From NCBI GenBank assembly GCA_943704415.1, contig CALSCO010002234.1, forward strand, positions 1 through 40,494: a DNA stretch of 40,494 bases, written 5' to 3'. A program made the translations under genes and the position numbers. The stretch comes from Parvularia atlantis (lineage: Eukaryota; Opisthokonta; Rotosphaerida). Below the pieces are notes generated by a model. That model searched no databases, had not been told where the DNA came from, and worked only from the letters and a program-made list of their open reading frames with translations. Below, piece by piece: positions 18,853-31,800 of the stretch (position 1 is its first letter; each line of letters begins with the position of its first letter).

Positions 18853-21800
18853 ATGGGCGCAGGCACAGCGAAACGCGGACGTGCGCCGCATGCCGTGCCG
18901 CACCAGCCGCACACCGCCGCGTCGCCACTGCTCGCGACGATGCTACTGCTGCTGTGCGCCGCGCCGGGCGGGCGTGCAGACGGTGCGCCGACGGGACAGT
19001 GGCGCCACGTCATCAAGGCTGCTCACGCCGCCGCAACCGCTTCCCCTAGGCTTCGTGGTCACGAGCAGCCTGCTCGACTTATCCGTCGGCGGCTTCCCGA
19101 CAACCTACCCGCCCAGCCTGTATTACGACAGCACAAGCAGCGTGCTCAATACAGCAAGCGATGCAGTACAGGAAGCACCAGTATATGGCGCCTTCCGTCA
19201 CAACACCAGCAATATCGCGTCCGTGCAAGGAGCAAAATCTCTGCAGGATACAGCTGTCTGCACAGCCTTTATTGTGCCGACATCTGGCACCACGCCGTTT
19301 GTGATTGGCATCGGTCCGACAATTGCAGAAACATGGGCAGGTGCGCATTGAGAACTTGTGCGCAGACATACCCAAACGAACGACGCCAGGATACAACTAC
19401 CTGCAAGACACCCCGCTTCCGTTCCTGCCCGTACGCTACAGCACTGCACCGACGCGCACAAAGGCCGCGTTTGCGTCGGTGCGCTGCATCGCAGGGTGGC
19501 GCGTCGTGTCTCACCTGCGTCGCAGAGCCGTCTGTTCGTCTGCGGGCTCAACGCCGCCAGCGCCGTCACGTCGCAGGGCACAACGACGTTCACCGCGCTG
19601 TTCTACGCGTCCGCAGTACGTTATGGTGTGCGCAGGTGCTGTGCCGCGTGGCTGAGTGCGTTCGCAGGTGAGCGCGGCCGGTGCGCTGAACACGACCTCG
19701 ATCCTGCTGGGCTCGCAGGCAGGCTCGACGCTCGGTTGCGTGTCGACGCTCGGTGCGATGCGCCGGGCCGTCGCAAGCACGCCCTGACTGCTGTACGCAG
19801 CTTGGGACAGCAGCACGAGCCGTCTGTGGGCCGCGCTGACGGTGCCGACGCCTGCGAGCGGCCCGGCAACGTTCCCGATCGTCTGGGTCAACGCGGCCGC
19901 TGCGAGCGCGTCCTTCGCCTCGGGGAGCTTCCCGTTCAACGGCACGGCAGTATGGGTGGTGCGCAGCGTACTCAAGACGCGTTTGACGGCATGCGGCTCA
20001 CGTGCGCGCGCTAGACGGATGAGTTCTCGGTCATCGCGGCGCACGGCGGCAAGGCGTTCATCACGATGCGCCTCGCCGTGCGCTGAAACCTTTTCCAGGT
20101 TCTCACGTGCTGACCGGCCGTGCGAGCGCAGGGCGGCACGGGCAGCAGCCGCGTAGTCGCGTGGTACAACGTCGCAGCGTTCACAGCAGGCGGTACGCTG
20201 CCCGTGGTCGACACGTTCGCATGGCTCGCGAACACGACGGACTACATGGGCGCGCTATACCTCGACGGCACGTCTGCTTTCGCGCGGTGGCGGTGGAGGT
20301 CGTGCTGAACGCGTGTATGCACAGGTCCGCGCAGCCGGCTGTTTGTGGGCCAGAGCTACGGCATCATTTCGGTGCTGGACGTCTCGCAGTCGTCGTTCCA
20401 GCTCATGCGCACGCTCAACCTGGCCGCAGCGGCGCCCGGAACGCTCAGGTGTGTGCGCTGCTTGTCGTTACCTGTGCACTGACACGTGCGAGCAGCGGTG
20501 ACGTCTACGCGATGACGGGCGACTCGGCGTCGATGCTGCTGTTTGCGCACGTGCGCAACGTCAACTTTGTCGTCGCGGGCAACAACCTCGAATACCTCGC
20601 GCGGTGCGCGGGCTTTGGCCGACGGCAGCCGCGGAGGACTGAGGTGGTGCTCCAGGGTCGGCATGGACGACTGCGCCTCGTACGGCAGCAGCTGCGCCGC
20701 GTGCGCCTCAGCCTCGACGTACTGCGGATACTGTGCATCGACGGCCTCATGCAGCCTCGTGACGTCGTGTTCGCCGGCGCAGCTGCTCTTCCAGGTGCGC
20801 TCGTGAACGTCGCAGCGCATCTGTCACGCTGACAAGCCGATGCGCACAGAGCCCGAGCAACCTGTGCCCGAGCGGAAGCGCGACGGCGAGCGTGTTTGTC
20901 TTTGGCACGTCGGCCTCGACGACCATCACGCTGACGGTCAACAGCTTTCCGCTCGCAGGTGAGACTAGCGCAGGCAGGCTTGCTTTTGCTCACGTGCTCG
21001 CTTGCGCAGGCGACGTCATCGCTGGCGCGTCGTACTCGTGCAGGTTCGCCCCGACGGCCAGCCCGCAGCAGGTCGCGGCGACCGGCAGTGCGACGCGGCT
21101 GTCATCGAGCCAGCTCTCGTGCGCCTTCACGCTCGGCGCCAACACGCTCGGCCTGGGCACGTCGACGCCGGTGCGCATCGCTGCGTCTTATCGCGCACCA
21201 GCCACTGCTGACCGCCCTCCAGGCCACGCTGACGGTGCTGCTCGGCACGGCCTCGTACTACACGATGCCGGCCACGCTGATCGACTGTACGGGCGGTGCG
21301 CCTTCTGCGTTGTGCAACAAAGACGAGCGCTGCTGACCCGCGCACACAGCGACCGGCTGCCTCGACTGCACTGCGCAGGCGTCGTGTGGCTGGTGCTCGA
21401 CCTCGCGCACGTGCCAGGCGACGCAGAACCCGAGCGCGTCGTGCGCCACGGGCTTTACCACGGCTGCGTCCGCCTGTGCCGCGCCGATCATCATGGGCGT
21501 CACGCCGAGCAGCGGGCCGATCGCCGGCGGCACGGTCGTGACCATCACTGGGCAGAATCTGCAGAGTGCGCGCCAAGTGCGACGGTCGCGTTGCCTTCTC
21601 ACACCGCTTTCGCGTAGCTGGCTTCACGAGCGTCTCGCTGGCTGGAACTTCATGCACGACGAGCGCGACGGCAAACAACACCGGTGCGCACGCAGTCCGA
21701 GCCAAGGTGAGCGAACTGAACGCAATGCGTCGTCTAGCGAGCACCATCACGTGCACGTCGGCGTCGCGCGTGTCTGGCAAGTCTGGCGCGGTCTCGGTCA

Positions 21801-24800
21801 CGTACACCGTCTTTGGCGCTGTCAGCGGCGCCAGCTACAAGTACGCGCCCAACCCGGCCGTCACGGGCGTCGCGCCGCAGTCGAGGTGCATGCACACGCG
21901 CTAGTGGCGCTTGCAGGGTTGTACTCACGCGCAGCACAGCGTCACTGCTGGCGGCGTGCTGCTGACCATCACGGGCACGAACCTCGCCTCGTCGACCGCC
22001 ACGCGTTTCCTGCTCGGCGGCGCGCTCCTGTGCGACGTGCAGACGCGCGGCGCCACATCGGCCACGTGTCTCACACGGTGCGGCGAACACGAGTGCACGT
22101 GCGCGGGCTGACACGCGTCACAGTGCGACCGCTGCGGGCACGAGCGGCACCGTCTCGGTCGCGATCGACAGCGCGTCGCAGGCCTCGGCCGTCAGCTTTG
22201 CCTTCGCCGCCAACCCGACCGTCTCGGGCTTCGTGATGCGTGCGGGCGGTGCGGCACGCAGCCCTCGCGCAGGCGGCGTGCCGCTGCAGGTGCTCGGCGC
22301 CAACTTTGCATCGTCGCTCGGTCCGGCCGCGACGATCAACGGCGTCTCGTGCGTGCGCGAGGTGTACGACAGCACGACGGTGCGCACGAAGAGGCCGGCG
22401 CTAGCGTGCCCTGACGGCTTCCTCTCAGCTCAACTGCACCACGGGCGCCACGGGCACGCTCGGCGCCTTCCCGGTGACCGTGACGATGGGCAGCGCTGTC
22501 GCCAGCTCGGTTGCGACCATTGCAGTCGTGGCCGACCCGGTCGTGACGTCCTTCGAGCCGTCAGTGCGTCGCTAGCTTGCGCTGACGAAGCGCGGCTTAC
22601 GCGAGCCGTCCCAGAACGGCAGCGCGGGCGTCACGCTCACGCTGCGTGGCACGGGTTTTGACGCCGGGCCGACGAGCAGCCTCAGCGTCGCCGTCGGAGG
22701 CCTCGCATGCCAGGTCGTGAGCGCCAACGCGACACAAATCGTGTGCCAGCTGCAGGGCGTCGTGTGCACGTCATGCACCGTGCCCGTCGTCCTCACGCTC
22801 TTTGCCGGTGCGCGGCTGTGCGTGCAGTGCGTGTGCTGACCAGTCGCATGCACAGCGACGTCGACCGCGCCAGGCCTGTTCACCTACATCACGCCGGGTG
22901 CGCTGGCTTGTGCACGTGCTGCCTCGCGGCTCATAACTTGCTCACGCGCAGTCACGAGCACCGCCACGTCGACCAACAGCGCCACAGCTTCTGCCACGGC
23001 TTCAGTCACGGCTTCAGCCACGGCCAGCGCGACGAAGACTGCGTCTGCAACGGCTAGTGCGACAGCTAGCGCGACAGCTAGTGCAACCGGCACTGCGACA
23101 GCTAGCGCGAGCGCGACTGCCAGCGCGACGGCTAGCGCAACAGCTAGTGCAACAGCCAGTGCAACAGCGACTGCGACGGACACGGCCAGTGCAACAGCCA
23201 GTGCAACGGCTAGTGCAACAGCCAGCACCACGGCCAGCGCAACGCCAGTGGCAAGCGCAACAGCCAGCGCGACGCCAGTGGCTAGTGCAACAGACGGAGC
23301 CGCAGCAACCAGCCTCGGCCCGACCGCCTCGCAAACCACTGCACCCGTGGCCGAAGCAACGACCGTTGTGGAAACGGCCACAGCTAGCGCGACCGCCAGT
23401 GCAACCGCGACGTCAACAGCGACTGAGACAGCAAGCGCAACCGCCAGTGCGACTAGCTCGGCGACGCAGACGTCAACCGCAAGCGCGACCGCGAGCGCGA
23501 CCCGCTCGGCGACCCGCACGGCGACCCGTTCCGCCACCAGCACCGCGACACGATCGGCTACCAGCAGTTTGACACGCTCTCAGACGGCCAGCGCAACGGC
23601 TAGTGCGACGGCTAGTGCGACGGCTAGTGCGACGAGAAGCGCGACGGCGAGCGCCAGTCGGACGGCAAGCCGGAGCACGACGGCGACTGCGACAGCGACC
23701 GCCACGCCGGCACCAGCCGTTCCGACAGCAGCGAGCATGACCACAACGTCGACGCCGACACCGACGCCAACAGGCCGCCCGGGCGCGGCAGGCGACGCGG
23801 GCGGCGTGAAGTGCGTCCCACATTGCGCGACCCAGCAGCTGCTGACACGATGACCCACTCAGCGCCAGCGAGCTCGCCATCGGTGTGTCTGTCGGCGTGG
23901 TCATCCTGAGCCTGTTTGTCTTCCTCGCCGCGCTCATCGTCTGTCGGCGCGCCTTCCTCGCGCCGCACATGAAGATCTCGTCGTTCATGATGAGCGGTGC
24001 GCTCTGCCTTGCCGTTGCCGGACGGCCCTGACCCGCTGCCCGGGGCGCAGACGTGCTGCACTCGCGCCGGTCGTCAAGCCTCCCCGCAGGCAGCAGCATG
24101 ATGCGGCAGACGACGCAGGCAGCGCTGGTGCCAGTGGACGCGGCATCGCTCGAGAGCGCTGGCGGCGACGCACCGACCATGACGCTGCTCAACACCGTGC
24201 TCGGTACGCCGTCCGTGCAATGCCTCGCCATGCAAAGACTGACACGGCCGCCCGCGCACCGCAGCGATCAGCTTGCCCGGGTACCTGCGCATGGAGCTGT
24301 CGCAGCTGAGCCTGGGCGCGACCGTGGCCTCGGGCGGCTCGGGCAGCATCCGGCGCGCGACCGTGAGCGACCCGGAGTGGCGTGCACGCAACCCGTTTGT
24401 CAGCGCCGTCGCGGTCAAGCTTGTGCGCGGCACGCGCTCGATGTCGGACGAGATCAACCTGGCCAACTTCCGCCAGGAGGTCGCGACAATGAAGTGCGCA
24501 GCCAGGGGTTTCCGCTGCCACGCAAACTCATGGCCCCGGCCGCGCACGCGCAGCGCGCTAGCGTTCCACCCAAACGTCGTGACACTGCTCGGCTACCTCG
24601 ACGAGCCGCGCGGCATCGTCACGGCGCTCTACGACGGCGACCTTTACAGCTACCTGCACGGGCACGGCGCGTTCCAGCAGCGGCCGGCGGCCTGGACCGT
24701 GCGCGCGGCGCTCGAGATCGCGCAGCAAGTCGCTTCGGCCGTCTACGGTGCGTCTGCGGGCTATGTGCGTGCATCAACCCTGACGGCGTCACCGGTGCCA

Positions 24801-25780
24801 GCCATGCACAGCCTCAGCATCGTCCACCGCGACGTCAAGACCAAGAACGTCCTGCTTGAGGCCATTCCGAACACACGCACGGTCTCCGGCTTCCCGTACA
24901 AGGTGCGACAGACTAGTCACGCTAGCGTTTCTTCTCGCATCGCTGACACGCGAGCAGGCCCGCGTATGCGACTTTGGTGCGTGCGAGCTCGCGCACGCCT
25001 GCTGCGGAGCCGCGCGCGACGTGCACTGACGGCTGAGCGTGCGCACGGTGCAGGCATCGCGCGGTTGGCGCAGCAGGAGCTCAGCCAAGACGTGAAGAAG
25101 ATGCAGTTTGTCAACATCTTTGGCCTGTCGGCGCGCTACGCCGCGCCCGAGGTCTTCTCGACCATGCGGGTGCGACACGGGCAACAGGCGCGTACTGCTG
25201 CGGCGTGCGGCTGACGACGACCGTGCATGGCAGCTCGCGAACCCGGTCGCGCTCGAAGCCGAGCTCGAGAAGAAGTGCGACGTGTTTGCGCTGTCTGTCT
25301 GGTGTGGCACAGACATACGGGGCCCGCACGGCAGAGCACGCGCAGCTCACATGCACACACGCACGCGCGCAGCCTGTGGGAAATGCTCACGCAGCAGGTG
25401 CCGTGGAGCCAGCTCTCGTTCGACGACGTCTACCGCAAGGTGCGTCTGTGTGCGACCTCGTCTGCCGCCGCTGACCTGCCGTGCCGCGCACAGGTCACCG
25501 CCGGCGAGCGCCCAACCATCCAAGACATCCGCGTGCTGCACGACGGCACGCTCGACGACGACATCACCAGCACCTTCCTCGAGCTCATCGTCAACGGCTG
25601 GCAGGTGCGGCGCGTCCAGTCGGCTGCAGCGGCCGTGTCTCACCAGCGGCTCGCGCGCCACAGCAAACCGCGGTCGACCGGCCCGACATGCGCGCTGTGC
25701 GCGAGCAGCTCGAGGCGCTCCTGCAGCGCCTGCGCGACGCCGACCCCGACCACACACTAGCCGAGCACGCTAGCGCATAG
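18853..25780 (+). CDS. Receptor TKL kinase with propeller-like, PSI and IPT/TIG ectodomain
   Basis: A single-pass cell-surface receptor kinase. The signal peptide core is SPLLATMLLLLCAAPGGR (~18925-18975). Next come blade-like segments up to ~20610 (RLFVCGLN, STSRLWAALTV, SRLFVGQSYGIISVLDVSQS), possibly a beta-propeller. A PSI domain (~20665-20800: CASYGSSCAACAS, YCGYC) is followed by an IPT-like unit, a second PSI (CLDCTAQASCGWCSTSRTC ~21360) and further IPT/TIG units (VTPSSGPIAGGTVVTITGQN ~21495; AGGVLLTITGTNL ~21950; AGGVPLQVLGANF ~22270; AGVTLTLRGTGF ~22630). A (ASAT)n stalk leads to the membrane helix AIGVSVGVVILSLFVFLAAL (~23878). The kinase has ASGGSGSI, VAVK, HRDVKTKNVLL, DFGIAR (across an intron), APE and a final DRPDMRAV. 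HRDxKxxN marks it as TKL, not a true tyrosine kinase. Introns are many, around 40-80 nt. Ectodomain exon joins are approximate. Confidence 0.85.
22950..23780 (+). repeat. Degenerate Ala-Ser-Ala-Thr coding repeat (receptor stalk)
   Basis: Roughly 270 codons dominated by Ala, Ser and Thr in a degenerate 12-bp unit, with GCTAGT or GCTAGC, GCGACG and GCAACA recurring. It encodes a mucin-like extracellular stalk just before the transmembrane helix and holds little else. The C-terminal part changes to Ser-Ala-Thr-Arg and then Thr-Pro repeats. Confidence 0.9.
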
Positions 25781-25836
25781 TTTGTCATATGCAACGAAGA
25801 ATGCTTGCCTGGCATGCCAGTTTGGACACACTCAGG

Positions 25837-28800
25837 CTACTCGGACACCAGCTCCTCGGCCTGCTGCTCGGCGCTGGCGGTTGGCGGCAGCGGCGGCTCG
25901 TCGCGCGGCTCGGCGATGCGGTGCAGCGCCGTCTCCCACAGGCCAATATCCGCGGCGGCGGCGGTCACCGGCACGTCGACGGCGTACTCGTTGCCCTCGG
26001 GTGTCGTCACCTGCAGTGCGGCTAGCATGAGCCGCGAAGACGCATGCGCGCTTGCACACGCACAAGCAGGTGGTAGTCGCCGGCCTGCGTGCTGCGCAGC
26101 ACGCGCATGATTCGCGCGTCCTTGAGGAACACGACCGTCGCGCTCGAGGTCAGGCGCGACGTGCCCTGCCAAGCCGCAACTGTCAGCGGCTAGCAGCATC
26201 TCTTTCGCGGCGCACCAGCGGGATGAGCACGAGCATGCCGCCGCCGACCGTGTCCGCGCTCTGGCCGTCGAGCAGCTGCCCGAGCGCGTGCTCCCACGCC
26301 GGCTGGAATAGCGGCTGCAGCCACGCGGTCGACGGCACGGCCATCTTGCGCACGAGCAGCTCGCCGGTCAGCAGTGGGCGCTGGTGGCACGTGCGATGTC
26401 AGGCCAACCAAGCGAGCACACGCACGCACCCGCGGCAGGTTTGGGTTGCTGTTGAACACCTTGCCGATGTCGTCGGTCTGGATGACGGTCGTGGTGTCGC
26501 GCAACGAGGCCAGCGCGATCCACACGTCGGCGAGGGCCGTCGACGTCTCGCTCGCGATACGCATCTCAATGCGGCGCATGCCGAGCATCCAGCTTGTGAC
26601 GTTCGAGCCCGTGAGGATCAGGTACAGCGACGCCATGATCGCCACGATCACGCCAAACGATCGCACGACAAACTGGACCTAGCGCCGCAGGTGAGACAAG
26701 CGGGCGAGAGGCGTGCGCACGGCGAGACGCACCACGAGGCTCGACTCGATCGCGTAGATGGTCGGCAGGACGGCGATGCACGCAAAACACACGACCGCGA
26801 GGAAGATGCGGATCGACGACAGCGGCTGGAACTGCCCGGGCATGCCGTACGCCGTCGCTGTCGCGAGCACGAGCAGCGCGCCGTTGAAGGCGTACATGAG
26901 CGCCGTGAAGACGCTCTGCGCGACGGCCGAGCGCGACGAGCACGAGAGGTAGTACGCGCCGGGCCCGCCAAACGTCGTCGCGCTCGGCAGGTCCACGCCG
27001 AGCCAGACGACAGCGATCGTCTGCGCTGGCATTCAGCGACCTGACGTGCTAGCCGCAAACCGTGCGCACCAGCTCAATCAGCGTGATAACGAGCGGCCGC
27101 ACCCACGCGCGCCGCTGCGGCCGCTGCTGCTTCGCGACCTTGATGTTGCGGCCGACCTCGTCCAGGTCGACGAGCTTGGTCCACACGGCACTAGCGCCGT
27201 CGGCCATCCATGTGAGACCAGCGTCGTCACGCAAGACGCAAGCGCGCGTACCTGAGGAGGAGCCCAAAGGCGACGGGCGGCACAATGACCTGCAGTGCGC
27301 ACTGCACCGCGCTGGGCACGCCGATGTAGAGCACGACCGTCGTCAGCCCGAGCATGCACGCCCACAGCGCCGACTTGACGTAGGCGATCGTCGTGAGGTT
27401 GACCAGCAGCTCCTCGCGCTCGGCCATGACCGGGCGCCACCACACGCTCGTGACCATCACCGTCAGGGTCTGCGGCCGCCGCACAGTCAGCGCGCGTGGC
27501 ACGGCTTGGCGGCGGCGCACCAGGAACAGCAGGCCGGCCGTGATCGCGAGCGCGACGATGGACGCGATCGAGTACCACTCGACGACGTAGCGAGGCGCGG
27601 GCACAATCGCGACGGCGGCGAACCACGTGCCGAGCGGGTACGCAGTCAGCAGCGCAGCCTGTGCGGCGGCTGAGCACGCGTTGCCATGGGCCAGCGCACG
27701 GCACCTGCACGGCCTCGAGCTGCTCGACCGTCAGGTACGCCGAGCCGGACGCGGCCTGTGCGACGAACGTATAGATGACCTGCTCTGCGCGCCGGGCACC
27801 GGGCAGCGGCGCGAGCGCCAGGAACACGACGTTGACGTCGAGCGGCGCGAGCACCGCCTGCAGCTGCGCGGTGACGTTGTTGCGAAAGGCGCTCGTTGTT
27901 GCGCCGTCGTCGAACGTCAGCGTGACCTCGTCATACTCGCGCTCGCGCAGCTCGCAGCCCACGCCGACAAAGCCCGCGGCGCACTCGCACGTGTCCTCGC
28001 GCGCGCACACGCCCTGGCCGGCCGCGCAGCCGAGCGGGCACGTCTGCTGCACGCACGGTGCGAGCCCCGACACGCCCGAAAACGGGCATGCGTCCACGAC
28101 GACCGCGATCGACGCCGACGCCAGCGCTGCGCTGCTGCCGCTCGCCACGGCCGCAGGGCCGACCGTGAGGGCAAAGGTGACGTTGTACGTGCCCGGCTCG
28201 GCGAGCACGGCGATCTGCGGCGACGCCTGAGAACTAGACTGGTTGCGCGGCAACGGCACGCACGTTGGTGAAGGCCGCCACGCCGAGCGCAAACACCTGC
28301 GTGAGCGCGCCGCCCTGCAGCACCGCGTTCGAGCCGCCGCTCACGCGTGTGATGGTCACGGCAAGCGCGACCGACGTGCCGTCGTTGAAGGGCTGGTTGA
28401 GCGCGTCGCGCAGCCCGAACGTGACGTCCGGTAGCGTCTGGCCCGACTTGACGCGCACGGGCTGCTGCGGTGTCGCACTGGTGCGCACGACGCGCGCGAG
28501 CGGGCTGAAGATGTCCTGCTGCGCCACGGCCGCACTGGCGACGTTGCGCGCGAACGTGTTGCTCGGCAGCAGCGACGAAGGGTACCCCGCCGCCGACGTG
28601 ACCCAGACGGCGCCGCCGATCTGCGCCGTGTTGTCTGCCGATGCGCGTCCACGGTCAGCGCAGAGCTGTGTGAGAGGCCATGCGCACCGCTGAGCGTGCA
28701 GCCGGTTGCGTCGAGGTTGGTGCCGTTGCGGATGAAGGCGCGCACGGCACCGCCGTTGCCGCCCGCAGTGTTTTGTGCGAGCAGCGAGCCGCTGAGCGTC

Positions 28801-31800
28801 AGCGTCACGCCCTGGTTGAACGACAGCTCAGCCAGGGCGATGGCGCCGCCGCTGCCGCCCGCCGTGTTGCGTTCGAGCGACGCGTCAACGACAGACACCT
28901 GCGCGCGCCCGGTCGCGTAGACCGCGCCGCCGTCGCCCTCGCTTGCGCAGTTGCTGATGCTCGCACCCGACAGCAGCTCGAGCATGCCCTGCCGGTCGAC
29001 GTACACCGCGCCGCCTGCGATCGCCTGAGCATCTTGCACGGTCGTACCGTCGCTGAGCACGAGCCGGCCCGAGTCGGTCACGTAGGCAAAGCCGCCGTAG
29101 CCACCGGCGCTGGCATGGCTGGTAAACTCGACGGTCACGCCCACGAGCTCGACCTCGGCCGTTCGCGCGACGACGAGCACGCCGCCGAAGGTCGTGCCCA
29201 GCGCGTTCACGGCGACGTTGTCGGCGAACAGTGTGCTGTTGAAGACGATGCTGCTGCGAGCCGGCGTCGCCAGCGCGGCAACGGCAGCGCCAGCGGTCGC
29301 ACGGTTGCCGCTGATCTCGCCGCCGACAAAGCTCAGCACGAGATCGCGCGACGACTGGGAAAGGCACTCGCATCAGACGCAGCGATAAGGCACAGCGATA
29401 AGGCACACGCACGTCTGCCTCGACGGCGACGCCGCCGCCGCGCGCCAGGCTGCCCAGCGCGCTATTGTTGGCCAGGAGCACGTTAGTGAAGTAGACCTTG
29501 TGCACGCGCGCACTAGCGTCAGCCTACGCTGTGTCCGCTCGCTGGTTGCACGCACCTGCCCGTCCAGCACGCGCAGTGCCGCGCCGTTGTCGCTGTACGA
29601 CACGCAGTCGGTCACGCTCGAGTCTGTCAGCGACAGCACGCCCGCGTTGACGATGATCGCGCTAGCGCGTGTGACGTCAGCCCAGCGCGCTAGCGTGCAT
29701 CACAAGTGCGCACCCGCTCGAGCCCGTGCAGCCCTGCATCGTCACGCGCGTGCCCGTGACGCTCGCGCCGCTGACCAACAGCGCCGAGGCCGTCGACGCG
29801 AACGTGGACGCAATCGCGCCTGACACCATCACGTCCTCCAACGTCGCCGTCGCGCCGCTCAGCGTCAGCACCGGCTCGCTCAGGCCCACGTTGGCGTCGA
29901 AGACCACGTCGTGTAACGTCACGACCGAGTCGAACCCTGGTGGCGCGCACGTCAACTGCAGCAAGCGCGCGTGCCTGCAGTCGCACACCTTCGCCGCGCA
30001 AGATGCTGTTCATGCCGTTGTTGCCGCTGATCGTGCAGCCGTCCACAACGAGCTCGCCGCCCAGCTCGGCGACCAGCAGCGACGCCGAGCCCAGGTTGCC
30101 TAGCAGCTGCCGTTGTGCGGTATCAGCAGTCGCAGTGACGGCAGGTGACGCGCACCGTGCTCGACGTGAGCGTGATCTGCGCGCCGCCAATCGCGCGCAG
30201 CCCGCCGTTCGAGTTGACGAAAAACTGGTTGCCGGTGAGCTGCAGGCTGTCCACCACCAGCACGCTCGTCGCCTGCTCGGCCAGCAGCAGTGTCTGCCGA
30301 ATCGCGTTGCCACTGATTGTGAGACCGTTGAGCGCGCCGTACGTGTCGACCTGTGCCGCGTGTGAGACATGCGTCGAGCGTGAGCTGTCCACGCACGAGG
30401 TGCATCAGCGTGGGCGCCTGGTTGCCAGAGACGGTCGACGCCGTCATTGCAAGTCTGCGGCGGCAAGTTAGTGCCCACTTCACTGGCAGCGAGCAGCACG
30501 CACTCGACGCCTGACGTGCTGATCAGCACGCCAGTAAGCGCCGCAGCCGCGTTGCCCGTGATCGTCACGCCGCTCAGCGTCGCCTTGGCGTTCGACACGC
30601 TGAAGACCGCGCCGCCGTTGTTGTTCGTGAACGTTGTGTTTGTCACGTCGAGCGACTCAAGCAAGCCCCCGTACGCCTGAACGCCTTGCATCCGCACAAG
30701 TGATTGCACACTAGCGCGAAACGTGCAAATCAGCATCAGCAGCAACTGGCTTTGCGTACGCACTTGTTGTTGCTAAACGTGCAGCTGCTGATCGATACGG
30801 CAGAGTAGCCAGCGTAGATAACTGAGCCAGTGCCGTTGCCGTTGGAAGCAAAGGCCGTGGTTGAACAAGAGACACTTGGCAAGAAGTTTACGAAGTCTCC
30901 GTCCAAATGCAAGGTGCTTGCATCGCTGCTTGTTGCTGCCACGTTATTTGCGAACGTTCCAGCGTCGATCACCATGGAGCATCGCCTAGCCACACATTGT
31001 CTGTTGCCGCATAGGTTTTATCAGCAAGGTCGACACGATTTTGGCGTACCTGTAGATAGCACAGCCCGCTTGCAATGCAAAGTTTTTGACAAACGAAGAC
31101 GACGTTTGTGAGATCGACCATTCGTAAATGGGACCCTGGGAGCTGGTAGACCTTAAGGAAGAGATTGCACCTATACGGCTGTGAGCGGACAGCCGTGCGG
31201 GCTATTGGTGTCGCACCACCGTTGACGGCCGTGTTGCTGTCAAAGCTGCTCGCGGTGAACGACGCTTGCAGCTGTACGGTGCAGACAACGATGCCGTAGC
31301 AGGCCGACTGGCTGTCCAGGAACACCGCACCGCCGTGTCCGCGCGCGTTGTTGCCGATGAAGGTCGTGTTCTGCGCGTCCTGTGAGCCATCACGCCGTGC
31401 AGTTGATCGCCAGCGCACCTCGAACGTGAACGACGTGCTGGTGTAGTAGAGCTTGAGGGCGACGCACACCGCGCCGCCGTAGCCGTTCGGGTCGGTCTGC
31501 GGTGCGCATGAGTTGTGCAACACGAGCGTGCGAAGGTGTACCATCTGGTTATTGGAGAAGGTCGAGTTGCGCACGAGGACGCCCGCGTTGAACGTGTTGC
31601 TGTTGCTGAGCGTGCGCTGCGACAGCGGGAACGAGTCCTGCGCGCGATTGCTGTGAGTGCCGATCGAGCACTGCAAGGGCGCGCCGCAACGCACAAAGTA
31701 GACCGCGCCGCCGCTGCCAAAGTTGAAGTTGGCGTCGAAGGTGCAGGCTTCGATGGCAAAGGCGCCGCCGCCGTAGACCGTGTAGACGTAGAGCGCGCCG

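Noticed and set aside
22884-23543. Minus-strand Ala/Val repeat frame over the stalk region
   Set aside because: Antisense of the ASAT repeat, which is in frame with the PSI/IPT exons and the transmembrane exon on the plus strand.
22950-23780. CRISPR-like or satellite array
   Set aside because: Units are contiguous, degenerate and in frame, without spacers; this is a coding low-complexity repeat.
24780-24960. Classification of the kinase as a receptor tyrosine kinase
   Set aside because: The catalytic loop is HRDVKTKN (TKL style), not HRDLAARN or HRDLRAAN.
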